NCBI GenBank assembly: GCA_930367215.1
Contig: OV884056.1
Span: forward strand, 89,787,285 to 89,851,284
Source: Pollenia angustigena
Lineage: Eukaryota > Arthropoda > Insecta > Diptera > Polleniidae
DNA length: 64,000 nt
Direction: 5' to 3'
Shown here: positions 21,640-33,130 of the stretch, piece by piece
Layout of the letters: every line of letters starts with the position of its first letter
How positions within the stretch are numbered: the first letter of the stretch is position 1
Translations under genes and position numbers: made by a program
Notes under the pieces: generated by a model
What the model saw: the letters and a program-made list of their open reading frames with translations, nothing else
Databases searched by the model: none
Told to the model about the DNA's origin: nothing

Positions 21640-22325
21640 TTCTACCAACTTTAATTTATTAATAACAGGAAAACTTTTGCAGATTAAAAAAAAAATTTTT
21701 AAAAAAAAACTCTTAAGATCCCATTAATTTTTCGTTGTGGAAATGGTGCAGTTTGCTTGGATTTCTTATTTTGACATTTCTTATTATAGTTAAACTCAAA
21801 TTGATTTCTTTTTGAAATAAACGTTATATTTTACAATTTACTTTAATTAATATTTTAACATTTTAAAATATCTAATTCAAATTTTTTATTGCAATTTGAT
21901 GTTCTCAACAAAATTAATTATAAAATTTTGCTTGTCATACAATTAATTTGAAAATGAATTTGCACATTTTCTTTAGCTTTAAACAAGTCGAGAAAATTTT
22001 GTTTGTTGTTTAAAAATTTTCTTAAAGCTTAAAAAACAAATGACTTTTAAAATTTAATTTGAATTTGCGGTTTTACTCACACACAACGCGGCTAGTAAAA
22101 AGTTTTTATCTTTCTAATGTTAGAACATTTAATTAATTAAGCTAATGATTATTTATTAATGAATTTATGTTAAGCTAAAAGCAACCGGCGCAGACAATAT
22201 TGCCAATTATTAAATATGTATAAAAATTAATTCTCACTTGGAGATTACAAAGTTTAATAAAAAGTTTTACAAATCTTAGTTAACCCTCGAATTCATAAAC
22301 GGGTGCCCGTGAGCCCAATAACAAC
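21640..22325. other. Unassigned AT-rich sequence
   Basis: No gene or repeat boundary is recognised. The sequence is dominated by short A and T runs. Confidence 0.35.
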
Positions 22326-22329
22326 TTTA

Positions 22330-22622
22330 AACAAAACGAATAGCTTTGATAATATTGATAGTAGGCTGATTGGTATGTACGACGTAATTTGACTAGCGTC
22401 TTTTCCTGGCTTTGGAATCATAACAATTTTAGAGGTCTTCCAAGAGGATGGGAAGTAGCCAACTCGTAATATCGCATTAAAGATGAGCAGCAAGATTATT
22501 GAAGCAGACGTAGGTAAGTTTCTTATCATTGAGCCTGTGATGCGGTCAGGACCGGGAGATTTTTTAATGTTGACATTTTCATTCGCTGATTTTACTTGGG
22601 TTAATTTAAATTTTATTGGATC
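22330..22622 (-). pseudogene. Jockey reverse-transcriptase fragment
   Basis: The minus strand reads KKSPGPDRITGSMIRNLP, then LLLIFNAILRVGYFPSSWK and IPKPGKDASQ...PISLLSILSKLF. This is the start of the reverse transcriptase as in the copy at 50804-54345. The fragment is truncated on both sides, with a small deletion after SKLF. It is the same family as the minus-strand copies at 24915-29983 and 63663-64000. Confidence 0.88.
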
Positions 22623-22668
22623 GTTAACTGCACACAGAAAACAAATTGGTTTGGAAACGGCTGCAGTA

Positions 22669-23686
22669 CACAGAAAAAATTATTTTTCCAATTCAAACAA
22701 AAAATTTGTAGAATCAAACAATTTTTTGTCTGAAATCGGTCCTATAAAAAATTCGCATATTCAAACAATTTATTTGCATTTCGTTTATTGAAAAAAAAAC
22801 ACTGATTTTTTCAAACAAATAATTAACTGAATCAAACAAAAAGTTTACTGAAATTCATATACTAAATTTCAAAATCAAAAAAAAAAGTTTTTGCACAAGC
22901 AATGATGCGCACACAAGCAAGCACTATATTAGAAGATGATGGCAGAGAGAGAGAGCAGAGCGGCCGGCTGGCTTTGAGACACATTTTTTTGTTGAAATAA
23001 TTTTTGAACGAAGTCTTTTTTTATACACACAATATTTTTCGTCATCACTCACTGTTGCTGTATCCTTTCCTTTGCTAATGAAGAAGAAATTTAACCCAAA
23101 AACGGCGACCGACCGACTCGATATGTTTTTCGTCACCATTATATTTTTGTATTTGATGTATTTAAGCAAACAGTTTGAAAAAATTTAATACGGGATTTTG
23201 TTTTGTTTTAACCAACTTTGAAACCAACAAAAAATTCATTTTGTTTCTTATAATGTTGTTGTTGTTTCTGTTGTTTAAAAAGAGTGAAACGTTTTTTTAC
23301 CTGCTATTTTTTTGTTTTTTTTTTACTTCAAACCTCTTCATATTTCTTACTGTTGTACTTTTTTAAAGTGTCCAAAAATAGACTGTATGTGTTTTTTGTT
23401 GTAGTTCTTATATTTCACATTTATATAAGGAAGTGTTGCTTACGATCAAATAAAAAAATGCAAAAAGACGACAGCATTAAAAAACGTTAAATATTTCATA
23501 CAAAATTATGAAAACTTGAAAGCAATAACGCGTGTATTATATTTTTGAATGGTTGTCAACATTTTTGTTGGTTAAATAAAAATCAAACAAAAATTTTAAT
23601 TGAATCAGTAAAAAAATTTGTAGAAATTGAAAAAATTTTCAAACAAGCGTTTGTTTGAAAATAATTCGGCAATAATTTTTTCTGTG
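22669..23686. mobile_element. 1-kb CACAGAAAAAATTATT MITE, TA target
   Basis: The ends CACAGAAAAAATTATT are perfect inverted repeats, flanked by TA at 22667-22668 and 23687-23688. Both halves repeat 'ttcaaacaa' words. The ORFs inside (for example 23175-23366) are T-rich and have no known domain. Probably non-autonomous. Confidence 0.82.
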
Positions 23687-23689
23687 TAA

Positions 23690-24280
23690 TAAAATATTGA
23701 TCAAGTAACATGATTTATTATTGCAACTATTAAAAATGAATTGTTCTAACTGATTTTTAATTCTCTTGATTATAAAGATGATGTTCCAACTGAAATATGA
23801 TTCCTTCAAATCTTTTATTAGTTATGATAACTAATTTAATTAGGTTCTAAAAATTAGTACAAATGGTTAGAACCACAACCGAATTTAATATAGGGCACTA
23901 CTGAATATTGTTCATTGCAATCAATAATTTGCTATCGTCAATAAATTTTGCAATATAAATAATTATTCATTTATTGCAGCTTATTATTGATTGTTGGAAT
24001 AGATTCAATTCGAGTACAACAAATGAAAATATAATTATTCGGAATTCACAACAAAAAAAATAGTTAAAAGCCCCAATTGCTTACTAAATTTTCTGTCAAA
24101 ACATTTGATAGATTAAATTAATTTTTAATATTATATTTAAAAAATATATTTGCGGTCAAAAATGGAAAATGTGAAAAAGTTAATAAATAGGGGTAAGTAA
24201 TTTACGTATTCTTATAGGAATGAACATATACACGTACATACATATGTATGTATGTACGAATGTATGTGTTATTTTTTATA
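23690..24280. other. Unassigned AT-rich sequence
   Basis: No gene is supported. A (catatgta)-type simple stretch lies near 24236-24258. Confidence 0.35.
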
Positions 24281-24281
24281 C

Positions 24282-24605
24282 CCTGCAAATTATATTGGAC
24301 TTCTTGATCCATTTTGATCCTGGACTGGTCCAATGTAGTGCAAGTATGGATCATGTCATTATCAAAAAGAGTTTGCAGTGAAACGACATGTCTTCGTTTT
24401 TTAACGACATGTTTTCGTTGGGAAACGATTTCAAAGCTTATCCTCTGGAGTATACCATGGAGTAGTTTTAAGACTTCCCCTTTGTAATGCAAGCTGGGTT
24501 ATATGGTCCTGCCCTAGGACATCGTACTGTAAAATAACCCATTTTGTCCATTCATTGAGATTACCTTTGGACAAGTCCTTGCCGCTTATGGGCTACATTT
24601 GACCG
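24282..24605. repeat. Anonymous repeat family X, copy 1
   Basis: The segment from ctgcaaattatattggactt to tatgggctacatttgacc aligns with 45050-45392. Shared words are cttgatccatttt, gacatgttttcgtt, catggagtagttttaagact and gattacctttggac. The ends look like a weak inverted pair (CCTGCAAAT.ATATTGG against CC.G..AAATRTAGCCCA). Coding content is unlikely. Confidence 0.7.
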
Positions 24606-24609
24606 GTTA

Positions 24610-24914
24610 AAAAAAATAAATTGATAACGACAATCAAATCTCTTGTTATGAACACCAATTATGTGTTAATTTAGTTGCACCTATCATTTATTCGGGTATA
24701 AGCACAATTTTGTTTCTAATAATCATACTAACAACTAACAATATCTGTTGTTATGACTGATAGTGTACTAAAATTCAAATGTTGCTATCAAACCTATTAT
24801 GCTAAGCAACGAAATTTTCAGTAATTGGAACCGAATTGTGTGATAGTACATGCAACCGACGAAATTCGATTGGCGCCAAATTCGGTTGTGATCACGAATC
24901 GGGTTTCTCTGTGT
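24610..24914. other. Unassigned sequence
   Basis: No gene is seen. The word ctctgtgtg near 24909 resembles a decayed CACAGAG element end beside the Jockey truncation point. Confidence 0.3.
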
Positions 24915-24916
24915 GT

Positions 24917-26045
24917 ATCAGGAATAATTGGACGAATGGAACAAGTATCAGCATCATGGCATCATCAAGGCATTTATTTTTTCATTTGTGTTTTTGGCCC
25001 AGGTAGGGGATTCCAGTCTTAGTGGAGATTCGTGGATTATAGGGCATTGCATATGTCTTACAGCCTTCCATAAGCTGTAATTGGAGTTTTTTGTGGCATC
25101 TTGGCTGTTTAGATAGCCTTCTATTGCAGAGTCGTGGTTCTGTCTCAGTTTGTTGCGTAGAGTTGCCTGGCATAACCGCAGTTGGGCCTTGATGGTTGGG
25201 GAACGATTATTTTGCCATTGTCTTCTCAACTTCCTTTTTTCCCTGACAAGGGTCTATATATCCACAGATGTGAATTGCGGACCACGCTTTATTGTACGCT
25301 TGATTGGGGTTGCATTTCTTGCAGCAGAATCCAAGACATCCGTTAGTCGGTCGACAGCTGTTTGGATGTCAGATGAATTTTTTTGGAAAATGCTCTGAGA
25401 TCAGACGATAAATCGTGTGAGGAACTAATTAGTAATTAATCGCGCTTGATGTTTTTAATAACGGCAAAGTCGATAAGGTCTGGTAGCTTGTTGAAGTCAG
25501 TGGGCCAATAGGTAGGTTCTCCACTCGATACGACATCAAGATTTTTTGCAGTGACGGTGTTATGATTACCTCTAGGACTTATAAGTCTGGAGCCCCAATA
25601 CGTATGCTTAGCGTTGTAGTCGCCTGCTGCAATGAATTTTTGTCCCAATGTGGAGAAGAAGTTTAGAACATTTATCCTGTGCAATTTTATGTCTAGGAGG
25701 ACAGTATACGGATGATAACGTGATTTTAAAATCTGTAAGATTTATAGATGTAGCCTGGATACAATCTTCCTTGTACTCCGGCATTGGAAAGTGTCTGACT
25801 TGTTTGTGCACAATTATGGTTGTGCAACCACAAGCCCGTCCGATCGGATGTTTTGTGTCGTAAGTGAGGTACCCATTTACCCTAAAGCAGTTTTTTAGAG
25901 TAAAGTGGGTTTCAGAGACGAGAAATCGACGTGCTGATTTCGTGCATTTGAAGAAAATGTGCTACTTCGTGTTTATATTGAGAGACCCCGTTTGCGTTCC
26001 AGAAACATATTTTTAACTGGTTAATTTTTTATTTAGTAGAACTTG
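24917..26045 (-). pseudogene. Jockey ORF2, endonuclease part
   Basis: The product would be the APE-type endonuclease that nicks the genomic target. Visible pieces are QLKICFWNANG at 26010-26040, AAGDYNAKHTYWGSRLISP near 25590 and NNRSPTIKAQLRLC near 25180, then WKAVRHMQCPI. Several frameshifts break it, and the ATG is changed to ATT. It retains the ESPLRLES stretch that the plus-strand copy at 51617 lacks, but has its own ~27-bp deletion near 24955. The reverse transcriptase is absent. Confidence 0.85.
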
Positions 26046-26700
26046 CAGGAGCATGTTTTGGTTTCGCATCATTTCCTGAAACATGTTCTGCATGGTGGCC
26101 ATGCAGTTATTCATAATTTGAACTAGATTTTCAATTGAGCCCGATATGTCTGCAGAAGGTATTTGTGGAGAGTCCTTAACAACATTATTTTATGGAGGTT
26201 GATTTGCGTTAGTTACTTTCGCAGGATTATGTCCGTGGGAGTTTTCTTTCAGAACTTGGGCATATGAGTAGTTTTGTTTGTTGGTTTGTATAGAGTTAGC
26301 ATAAGAGCCCGCGGGAAAGTTGGACGCATTAGGTGGACGATATTGGGAGGGCGCATATTTTTGAATTTTCGCCACAGTTACTGCATTTCCTTACCTTTGG
26401 GTCAACTTTGGAGTGATTGCATTCCGAAGTTTTATGAGCGTCAGCACAAACCACACATACGTGAGGTAGCTTGCAATACGATTTTGTATGCCCGTATTCC
26501 TGACAATTGGTGCCCTGACTGGGACCCTTGCGTTTTGTTGGCTCCTCTACTGTTATTCTCCTACTTAGGAGGTATCTCAAGTTGTAAATAGGATGAAGCG
26601 AATTTTTTGATTTTAGGAGCACTTTGTTCAAAATATTGTGAACAGATCTCACCTCATACCCTTCCAACTCTAAGACAGATCTTATTTCCTCCGTGGGAAC

Positions 26701-28732
26701 TAGGCTAGCCAGATTTTGAATTCGAAAAAGCAGTACATTGGTTATGAAAAAACAGTACAATCAAGAAAAAAACAGTACATTTTTTTACGAAAGCATAACT
26801 ATATATTAAATATTTACAACTCTTGAACAACAATAATATAAAGAAATAGACTTCAAACATCAAAGGAAAGATTTACATTTAATGGTATTTCATATACAAA
26901 TTGACACCATTTGCGTTTATAAAGCATACCCCACAAACGAAGCATTTGGTCATTGTATCATTTTCCAATGTATGTTTAAATATCTTAGTTTATATTTAAC
27001 TTAAAAAACTTATTCCTTGATTGAGTAAGTAGAATTTTCTTTAAAAAAATTGGTATTTAAAGCAATTTTCACCACACACATATTGTGGAACTATCGCATA
27101 AATTTCAGAAAATATTTGTTTCTTTCTTTAATTTAAACGGTAGTCATATGTCTTAAAATAATAACACGAAAATATATGAAGGATGTGAGCAACCCTTTAT
27201 TTAATCTGTGTATTAATAACAAAACAATAGACGCAGTACAAAAATTCTAATTATTTTACAACTTATTTGTTTGCAAAACAACAATTTCTTTAAACTAAAT
27301 ATTGTAAAATACATTGTGCAACAAAATTAGGGTCATCGCCACCAGCCTCAACACTGGCACCGCGAAATGAAAGTAGACTACTTGTAGAGTCTATTTATGG
27401 GCCCCTATAGTTTTTTAATTTTTTGAAAAGGCGTTTGGTGTAAGTCAAAAAAAATATACTAACTGTACTTCTGAGCTAAAAAATATTTTTAGATGTCTGC
27501 AGTAGAATCGTATGGCGACTCTTTTCTTAGAATTTATTAACCCTCTAACTCTCATTTTAAGGGGTAATTTTTGCCCTTTTTCCCAACTCTTAAAAAAAGT
27601 ATACTAAAACGGCACTTATAAGAGTTCAAATGCTCTACGAATATTTTCTGCATCAAATTTCACTAGTGGTCTTCTAAGAACCAGAAATCATCCAATGCAA
27701 GTAAAACGGGGTTTCGAAATTCCGGGCCTTGATTTTTTTTAATTTTTCGAAAACCCGTTTTACATACATTGCACGATTTTTTGGTCTTAGAAGACCACTA
27801 GTGAAATTTGATGAAGAAAATATTCGTAGAATATTTTAACCCTCTAACGTGCCGTTTAAGTGTAGAAGTTAAAAAAATGACAAAAATTACCCCTTAAAAT
27901 GAGTGTTAGAGGGTTAATATATTCTATGAAAAGAATCGCCATACAATTCTACTGAAGATATCTGAAATAGTCTTTTAGGTCAGAAGTACATTTAGTATAT
28001 TTTTTTGACTTGTACCAAACGTCCTTTCAAGAAATTTAAAAATTTCAATGCCCGAAATTTCGAGAATTCGTTTTTGATACATTGTACGAACTTTTGGTCT
28101 TAGAAGACCCCTAGAGAAATTTGATGCAGAAAATATTCGTAGAGCATTTTAACCCTAATAAGTGCCATTTTGTATACTATTGTTTAAGAGTTGGGAAAAA
28201 CGGCAAAAATTACCCCTTATAATGAGAGTTAGAGGGTAAATAAATTCTAAGAAAAGATTCGCCACATGATTCTACTGCGGACATCTAAAATTATTTTTTA
28301 GCTCAGAAGAACAGTTAGTATATTTTTTTTGACTTATACCAAACGCCTTTTCAAAAAATTAAAAAAATTTAGTGGCACATATTTCGGGAGCCCAAGCTAA
28401 CTTTTCAAAACCCTTTATCAGATTTGCTCAACTAGTAGTCTACTTTCATTTTGCGTTGCAAGTGTTAAGGCTGTTCTTTTTTTGTTGCACAGTGATATAA
28501 GGATATTAACACAATATAGCTTGATAGCATACCGGTGTATTATTTAAATTTAAAAACGATTTTTCTTAATATCTTTGTTTTTTGGACACTAAACTTAAAA
28601 ATCAGTACAGAAAACAGTACAAAGTGTAAATAACAGTACATTTGCGTACTGTTTTGGCTGTTGTGCTTAAAACAGTACAATTGACAAAAATCAGTACATG
28701 TACTGCTAAAAACAGTACGTATGGCAACCCTA
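26701..28732. mobile_element. hAT element in Jockey ORF1, 8-bp TSD gtgggaac
   Basis: The ends TAGGCTAGCCAGA and GTATGGCAACCCTA are imperfectly inverted. The flanks gtgggaac at 26693-26700 and 28733-28740 are identical. The outer 150 bp on each side are studded with aacagtac words. The interior contains the three-unit foldback repeat 27312-28494. No transposase. Confidence 0.88.
27312..28494. mobile_element. Foldback-like element of three ~400-bp units, one inverted
   Basis: The outer ends cattgtgcaacaaaa and tttttgttgcacagtg are inverted, followed by cctcaacactggcacc/agtgttaaggctg and gaaatgaaagtagactact in both orientations. Inside, a unit with aaccctctaac, tggtcttctaagacc and aaatttgatg.agaaaatatt occurs three times: inverted at about 27380-27690, direct at 27770-28080 and direct at 28090-28460. 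It is inserted in hAT 26701-28732. No ORF of note. Confidence 0.8.
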
Positions 28733-29127
28733 GTGGGAACGGAACGACAGTCAAACCCTTAGCACTTTTTAGTTGATACGTATAGTAACTTTTCTTTGCT
28801 GCATCGAGGTGTTTTGAGATGATACGAAAGTTCATTTCAGTATGGGTTTGGATCTTGGTCTCTTGGATTTGTCCTCGTCGCATTGCAACGACATAAAAAT
28901 TATTTTTGCCCACAACTTCCGACAACATGTTTACTATAGTATAAGATGTTGTCTATCGCAGGTAGATGGGTGGAGGTTTGGCTTCTTTAATTACTGCTAC
29001 ATTAGCTGATTCTGCTTCTTCGTCGTCAGGAATGGAGAGTACAGCAAATCTATTTAGGCTTGTTGGCAAGGAGCCTACGTTACAACTTTTGTATTGTTTA
29101 GGCATGCGATCCTGTTGCGTGTAAATA

Positions 29128-29940
29128 CACTGAAAGAAAAATTTTTCACATATTTAATGAATCATTTTCATAAAAAAATTTTCCTTGGGTAAATGAAAGT
29201 TTTCATGGTCTAAATGGAATTTCATAGTTATAATGAAGTATTTTCGTTAAAATCGCTTCATTGGATTTCCTAATTACGTAAAAATTTTCATTGGATATAT
29301 GAAAACTTAAGTTCGTCCAAGTTAAAAAAAATATTTTAATTGGGAACATAAAAAACAATATACAAACATAACTATATTCATTAACTGATACAAAATTATA
29401 GTTGCCTTAAAAACCTGTTTCATTGTTAATTAAAAAATGTGAGATTTAATAATTTAATTCATCTTATGTTATATGTATGCCATTAAATTTATGAAATCAA
29501 AAATTTTTTTATAAAAGCAACATATTTCAATAATTGCCTTCATAAATTTAAATTTTATTGTTATTGTTGTTATGGCCAATTTAATCTCATATTTACGCTC
29601 TTAATTGAGTAAAAAACAAGTTTTTTTTATGCAAAATCGACACTACCCAGTTAGGCTAGCTGGTAGTGAACTAGTCTATCAGCACCGAGGTTGCGCGATC
29701 GATTCCTGCCAGAGACAGAAAAATAAAATAAGAAAAAATAAAAAAATAATTTAAAAAAATTTTTTTTTTACTTTATTGAAAGTATTCATCCAATGAATAA
29801 TATTCATAGATCTAATGTAATATTTCAATAAATCCTTTTAATGAAACAGGTTTCATTGATCCAACGAAGCGCTGCATATGTTCCTTTTTAATGGAATTTT
29901 TCATGGGATTTATGTCAAATTCAAGAAAATTCTTTCAGTG
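29128..29940. mobile_element. CACTGAAAGAA MITE with tRNA-like insert, TSD TA
   Basis: The ends CACTGAAAGAA are inverted and TA flanks both sides (29126-29127, 29941-29942). The interior repeats 'atgaaa..ttcat' words. At about 29645-29712 lies a tRNA-like stretch: ggctagctggtagtgaacta (D-arm/A-box-like), then an anticodon-arm-like segment, and gcgatcgattcc (B-box-like). It is inserted in Jockey ORF1 just after its start. Confidence 0.82.
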
Positions 29941-29989
29941 TAGGACTAGCCTTTCTCTTGGTTATAGTGATATATCTATCCATACCTTT

Positions 29990-30430
29990 TTGCAGTTATT
30001 ATTGAAGATTATGGAGAGTTTAACAACCGGAGAACGCTAAAAAATAGTTAAAACAAAATTAGTGGTTCTATGGTGGTCACTTTTCGAGCATAATGGTGTC
30101 ATTATGTTCGTCATAGTCGACGTACTGTGTAAGGATTTGGCAAGACTTCAAAAAAATTTGAAGAGACTGGAAGGGCTACAGATGTAGTCAGGCCTGTGCA
30201 TCAACGCATTATGCGCACTGCCGAAAAAATCGATTTTTCAGTGAAAGTGTATCGGATTATCCAAATTTTTCGATTTCGGCTATGGCCGCATGATAACTGA
30301 CTTTTTTGGCCTGCTATTGAAGATTATGAATTGGACAAAATGTTGTTTCAACGTGACGATGCCACAAAAAACGACTGGTGTTGACTTAATTGCATACCAA
30401 GTTATTTATATTGAAGTCGAGATTTTATTT
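29990..30430 (+). pseudogene. Mariner-like transposase relic
   Basis: The plus strand shows MESLTTGER followed by KIVK (N-terminal helix-turn-helix), then KTSKKFEETGRATD.VRP, and later AIEDYELDKMLFQRDDAT, which corresponds to the catalytic LDDMWFQQDGATCH motif. Stops and deletions separate these. No terminal repeats are identified. Confidence 0.7.
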
Positions 30431-30439
30431 TTATTTTTT

Positions 30440-31295
30440 TTCTAAACTAGAAGCTTAAAATGTTTTGTAACGAATTTCGATAGCGGACCCCCATTTGGCA
30501 ATCGCTGGTTTAGAATATTTTTTGCTTTGGTGGGTGGGTCTCTACTTTTCAAAGCTATTGCATGTTTAGATTTTTGTGAATATTTGTTAACCTTAACCTT
30601 TAAAATATCAAATACAATTTTATTAAATTTACGAAACATACGTTTAGAGAAGATTACTTTAAAAATGCTTTCAAAAAGGTTTTCTTTAAAATATGTAAAT
30701 AAAAAAAATTCTTTAAATTTAACAATATGATGAGAACAATTGCACAGTGTAAAGTATCCAATAAAAAGTCATTACAGCTTCCGTTTTTATATGAATTAAC
30801 AGCACTAAAACAACCGAACTAATACAAATGCTCTGAAAACTTTTAATGATACTTCATGCAACCTGAAACGATTATTGGGTGTGTGTTCAAGCATGTGTGT
30901 GAAACTTTCATACACATAATTATTACAATGTTAACTTGGCAAACCGACAGAATGACAGCCATACACACACGCACACACACAAAGTGGACAGATAGAGAAT
31001 TAACAAAATCATTAGCTGGGCCAAAAAGCACTTATTACAATTTATGAGTTTGAGTAATTTTCAAGAGGTTGTTGCTATTATTGTTGTTGTGATTACAATA
31101 AAAATACATTAAGAAATTGAACGGAAAATATTAAAAGTTTAAATACATTTCGGACCAAAGTTGGTTGTAATTTTAAAATACGATTCTTTTGTTGTTGCTG
31201 TTGTTGCCGCTGTTATAGCGAGTACAAGAATTGGGAAAACTGAAAATCATTTGGCAGAAGCAACAATAATGTCATTTGCTACTGCAAATATTAAT
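30440..31295. other. Low-repeat sequence with microsatellites
   Basis: No gene is supported. Simple repeats are acacacgcacacacac near 30963 and gttgtt/gttgctgttgttgcc near 31080 and 31195. The scarcity of element ends suggests older unique DNA. Confidence 0.4.
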
Positions 31296-31300
31296 GTGTT

Positions 31301-31422
31301 GTTTCCAGGTGACAAACAACTGACTGTGTAGTAAAATTTATATTAAAAGCACTCAAAAACTGAGTGATATTGATATAAATTTTTCAACACAATCCATTGT
31401 CTGTCACCTGGAAACAGCCCAT
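31301..31422. mobile_element. Palindromic MITE (TGTTTCCAGGTGACA)
   Basis: The arms tgtttccaggtgacaaacaa and its inverse, ending tgtcacctggaaaca, enclose paired tttatat words and a short loop around ctcaaaaactgag. The full ~120-bp unit folds on itself. It is hairpin-like but longer than a typical fly pre-miRNA. Confidence 0.78.
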
Positions 31423-31520
31423 AAATGATTGTAATGAGTTACATGGCAAGAGAGAGAGAGTTGCCAGCTATTTTGAGTTTGACTGATTCATACTTTTAAA
31501 ACTGTATTTTACTAGCTGAC

Positions 31521-32181
31521 CTGTAGTGCAATTCACTAACTTTTATAACGATAATCGAATCGTTAAAATAAGTATAACGAAAATTTATCGAATATGCTAT
31601 TCTGTAAAATTTTTAACGATATTCGCTGTCGTTTAAAGTCAGCTGTTACTTTAAGCAATTTTTTTGTCGTTATCTTAGCGAAAATAATTTAGTTTGTGTT
31701 TATTTTATCGATAAAATGTTTTTTATGTTTAAAATAGCTTACATACATACAAAGATATGTTCATATGTATATGTATGTACAAAAACAAAATAATAAATTT
31801 AAAATTTGCAATAAGAAAGCAAATTAAGAACAAAAATAAAATTCTAAATGTAAAATTCACAAAAAAAAAAATATAAAACCACAAATTAACCCTTCGTCTT
31901 ACTTATGAGTCTGGCCAGACCTTTTTCAGTGCATTTTAAATGAAAAAATATGTGTAACAAGGGGGGTTAAGAACAATTTCATATGTTTTTATTTTATTCT
32001 CTTTTGTGCTTTTCGTTTTTTTTTTTAACATTTTGTAGACAGAAATGTTACAAAAAAAAAACAGCTGTGTACTATCGTTAAAAAAAATTACAGAATCACA
32101 CTATCGTTACTGCAAGCGAATATAAATGTCGACAAATATTACGATTGTCGGATCGTTAAAAGTTAGTGAATCGCACCACTG
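31521..32181. mobile_element. MITE with C.GTGGTGC.ATTCACTAAC ends
   Basis: The left end ctgtagtgcaattcactaac pairs with the inverse of the right end cagtggtgcgattcactaac. Both subterminal parts repeat taacgat/atcgtta words. Flanking 8-mers do not match, so the duplication has decayed or the superfamily differs. No coding content. Confidence 0.7.
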
Positions 32182-32364
32182 GTAAACATTTTTTTGCCAT
32201 ATACTACCTTATTTCTAGTGAAAGAAAGCAGAATGAAGCGCTTTATAACATGATCCTCGATGGAAAAAAACAATAGCTATTTATTTATCAATTTCTGTTC
32301 GTTGCATATTCAAAAGTTAAACTTAAAAAAATTATGTATTTTTTATCCTGAAAATATGAAAATC

Positions 32365-33130
32365 AAACAGAAGAGCAATTGCGTGTACGATATTTTTGAC
32401 AGTCCGTGCTTAACCAGCACAAATAAGCTCGATGGCGTGCCGACACGACAACATACCCCGTGTAATGTCCGTGCGAAAATCTTAGTGTGCCGCAAACAGA
32501 CATCGCTGGCCTTGCGACTTTTTGATTGTCATTGCAGAAGTCAATCTAGTAGGAAATTTAACGCGTTTCAATTTAATTGTGAGTTCTGTGGCAGTCTTCA
32601 GAGTTCGTGGCAGCTACATATTTTCGTCTCGGAATTTACTATTCAAAATGGTAGCTTCAATAACGTTTTTCATCAATTTTTTAATGACTAATCGTGTACC
32701 GTTGCATAGCCCTGGTGGGTTCAAATTCCTATGTAGAATAACCGGAGAAAAACACTTATCAAAAAAATACATGAACTTTTCAAAATTAGTTAAGAAGATA
32801 TAGGGAGAGGGAGCGTTTACCCCTCTTGCTCTATTTCATGCCCTAAATAATAAAAATTGTAGGCTATAGTTCCTTCCAGATTTTACACTATTTCCCTGCC
32901 AAATTTCAAGAAAATCGGTTGATTAGTTAAGAAGATATTGGAAGGGGGCTTTTACCCGTTTTGCCCTATTTTATGTCCTCTAGCGATATGAAATATACAT
33001 TAAGATCTATTCCAAATGTCATTATACAAATAAGACACTGCGATACTTGGCTTGGCAACTTTTTAAGTGTCAATAATATGAAAAATGTAGGACATTTTGT
33101 TGATATTTGTATGGGATATATATACATACA
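32365..33130 (-). pseudogene. Helitron relic with Pif1-like helicase C-terminus
   Basis: Rep/helicase proteins drive rolling-circle transposition of Helitrons. Between 32365 and 32735 the minus strand reads LNPPGLCNGTRLVIKKLM, VIEATILNSKFR, LKRVKFPTRLTSAMTIKKSQ and ARTVKNIVYAI. These match the final part of Helitron Pif1-like helicases, including the tail around TINKSQGQ. Stops and a frameshift interrupt it. Adjacent sequence 32795-33130 is an inverted copy of the tandem-repeat region of 10852-11769. A 143-codon plus-strand ORF (32260-32691) is the antisense shadow. Confidence 0.8.

Larger units (their letters stand above)
24915..29983 (-). mobile_element. Jockey non-LTR retrotransposon copy, broken by two insertions
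   Basis: Read on the minus strand, it runs from the ORF1 start near 29983 through ORF1 and the ORF2 endonuclease, and stops at about 24915 before the reverse transcriptase. A MITE (29128-29940) interrupts ORF1 near its N-terminus and a hAT element (26701-28732) interrupts its middle. Both empty sites can be read. The 3' half is missing, so this is not a simple 5'-truncated insertion; a deletion or a later rearrangement removed the tail. Confidence 0.88.
26170..29983 (-). pseudogene. Jockey ORF1 (gag-like), split by two transposons
   Basis: ORF1 proteins bind the element RNA and carry it to chromosome targets. The N-terminus MDRYITITKRKAS lies at 29945-29983. After the MITE come LNRFAVLSIPDDEEAES, PPPIYLR and MLSEVVGKNNFYVVAMRRGQ, and after the hAT element come PTEEIRSVLELEGYEV and three zinc knuckles. 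In the first knuckle the leading cysteine is glycine (GTNCQEYGHTKSYC), so that finger is damaged; the second (CVVCADAHKTSEC) is intact. A stop follows PPPIYLR, and frameshifts are present. This copy supplies the N-terminal half that the plus-strand copy lacks. Confidence 0.85.

Noticed and set aside
22483..22791. 102-codon plus-strand ORF
   Set aside because: It is the antisense of a Jockey reverse-transcriptase fragment joined to a MITE end.
32260..32691. 143-codon plus-strand ORF
   Set aside because: It is antisense to the Helitron helicase relic, whose minus-strand translation has recognisable motifs.
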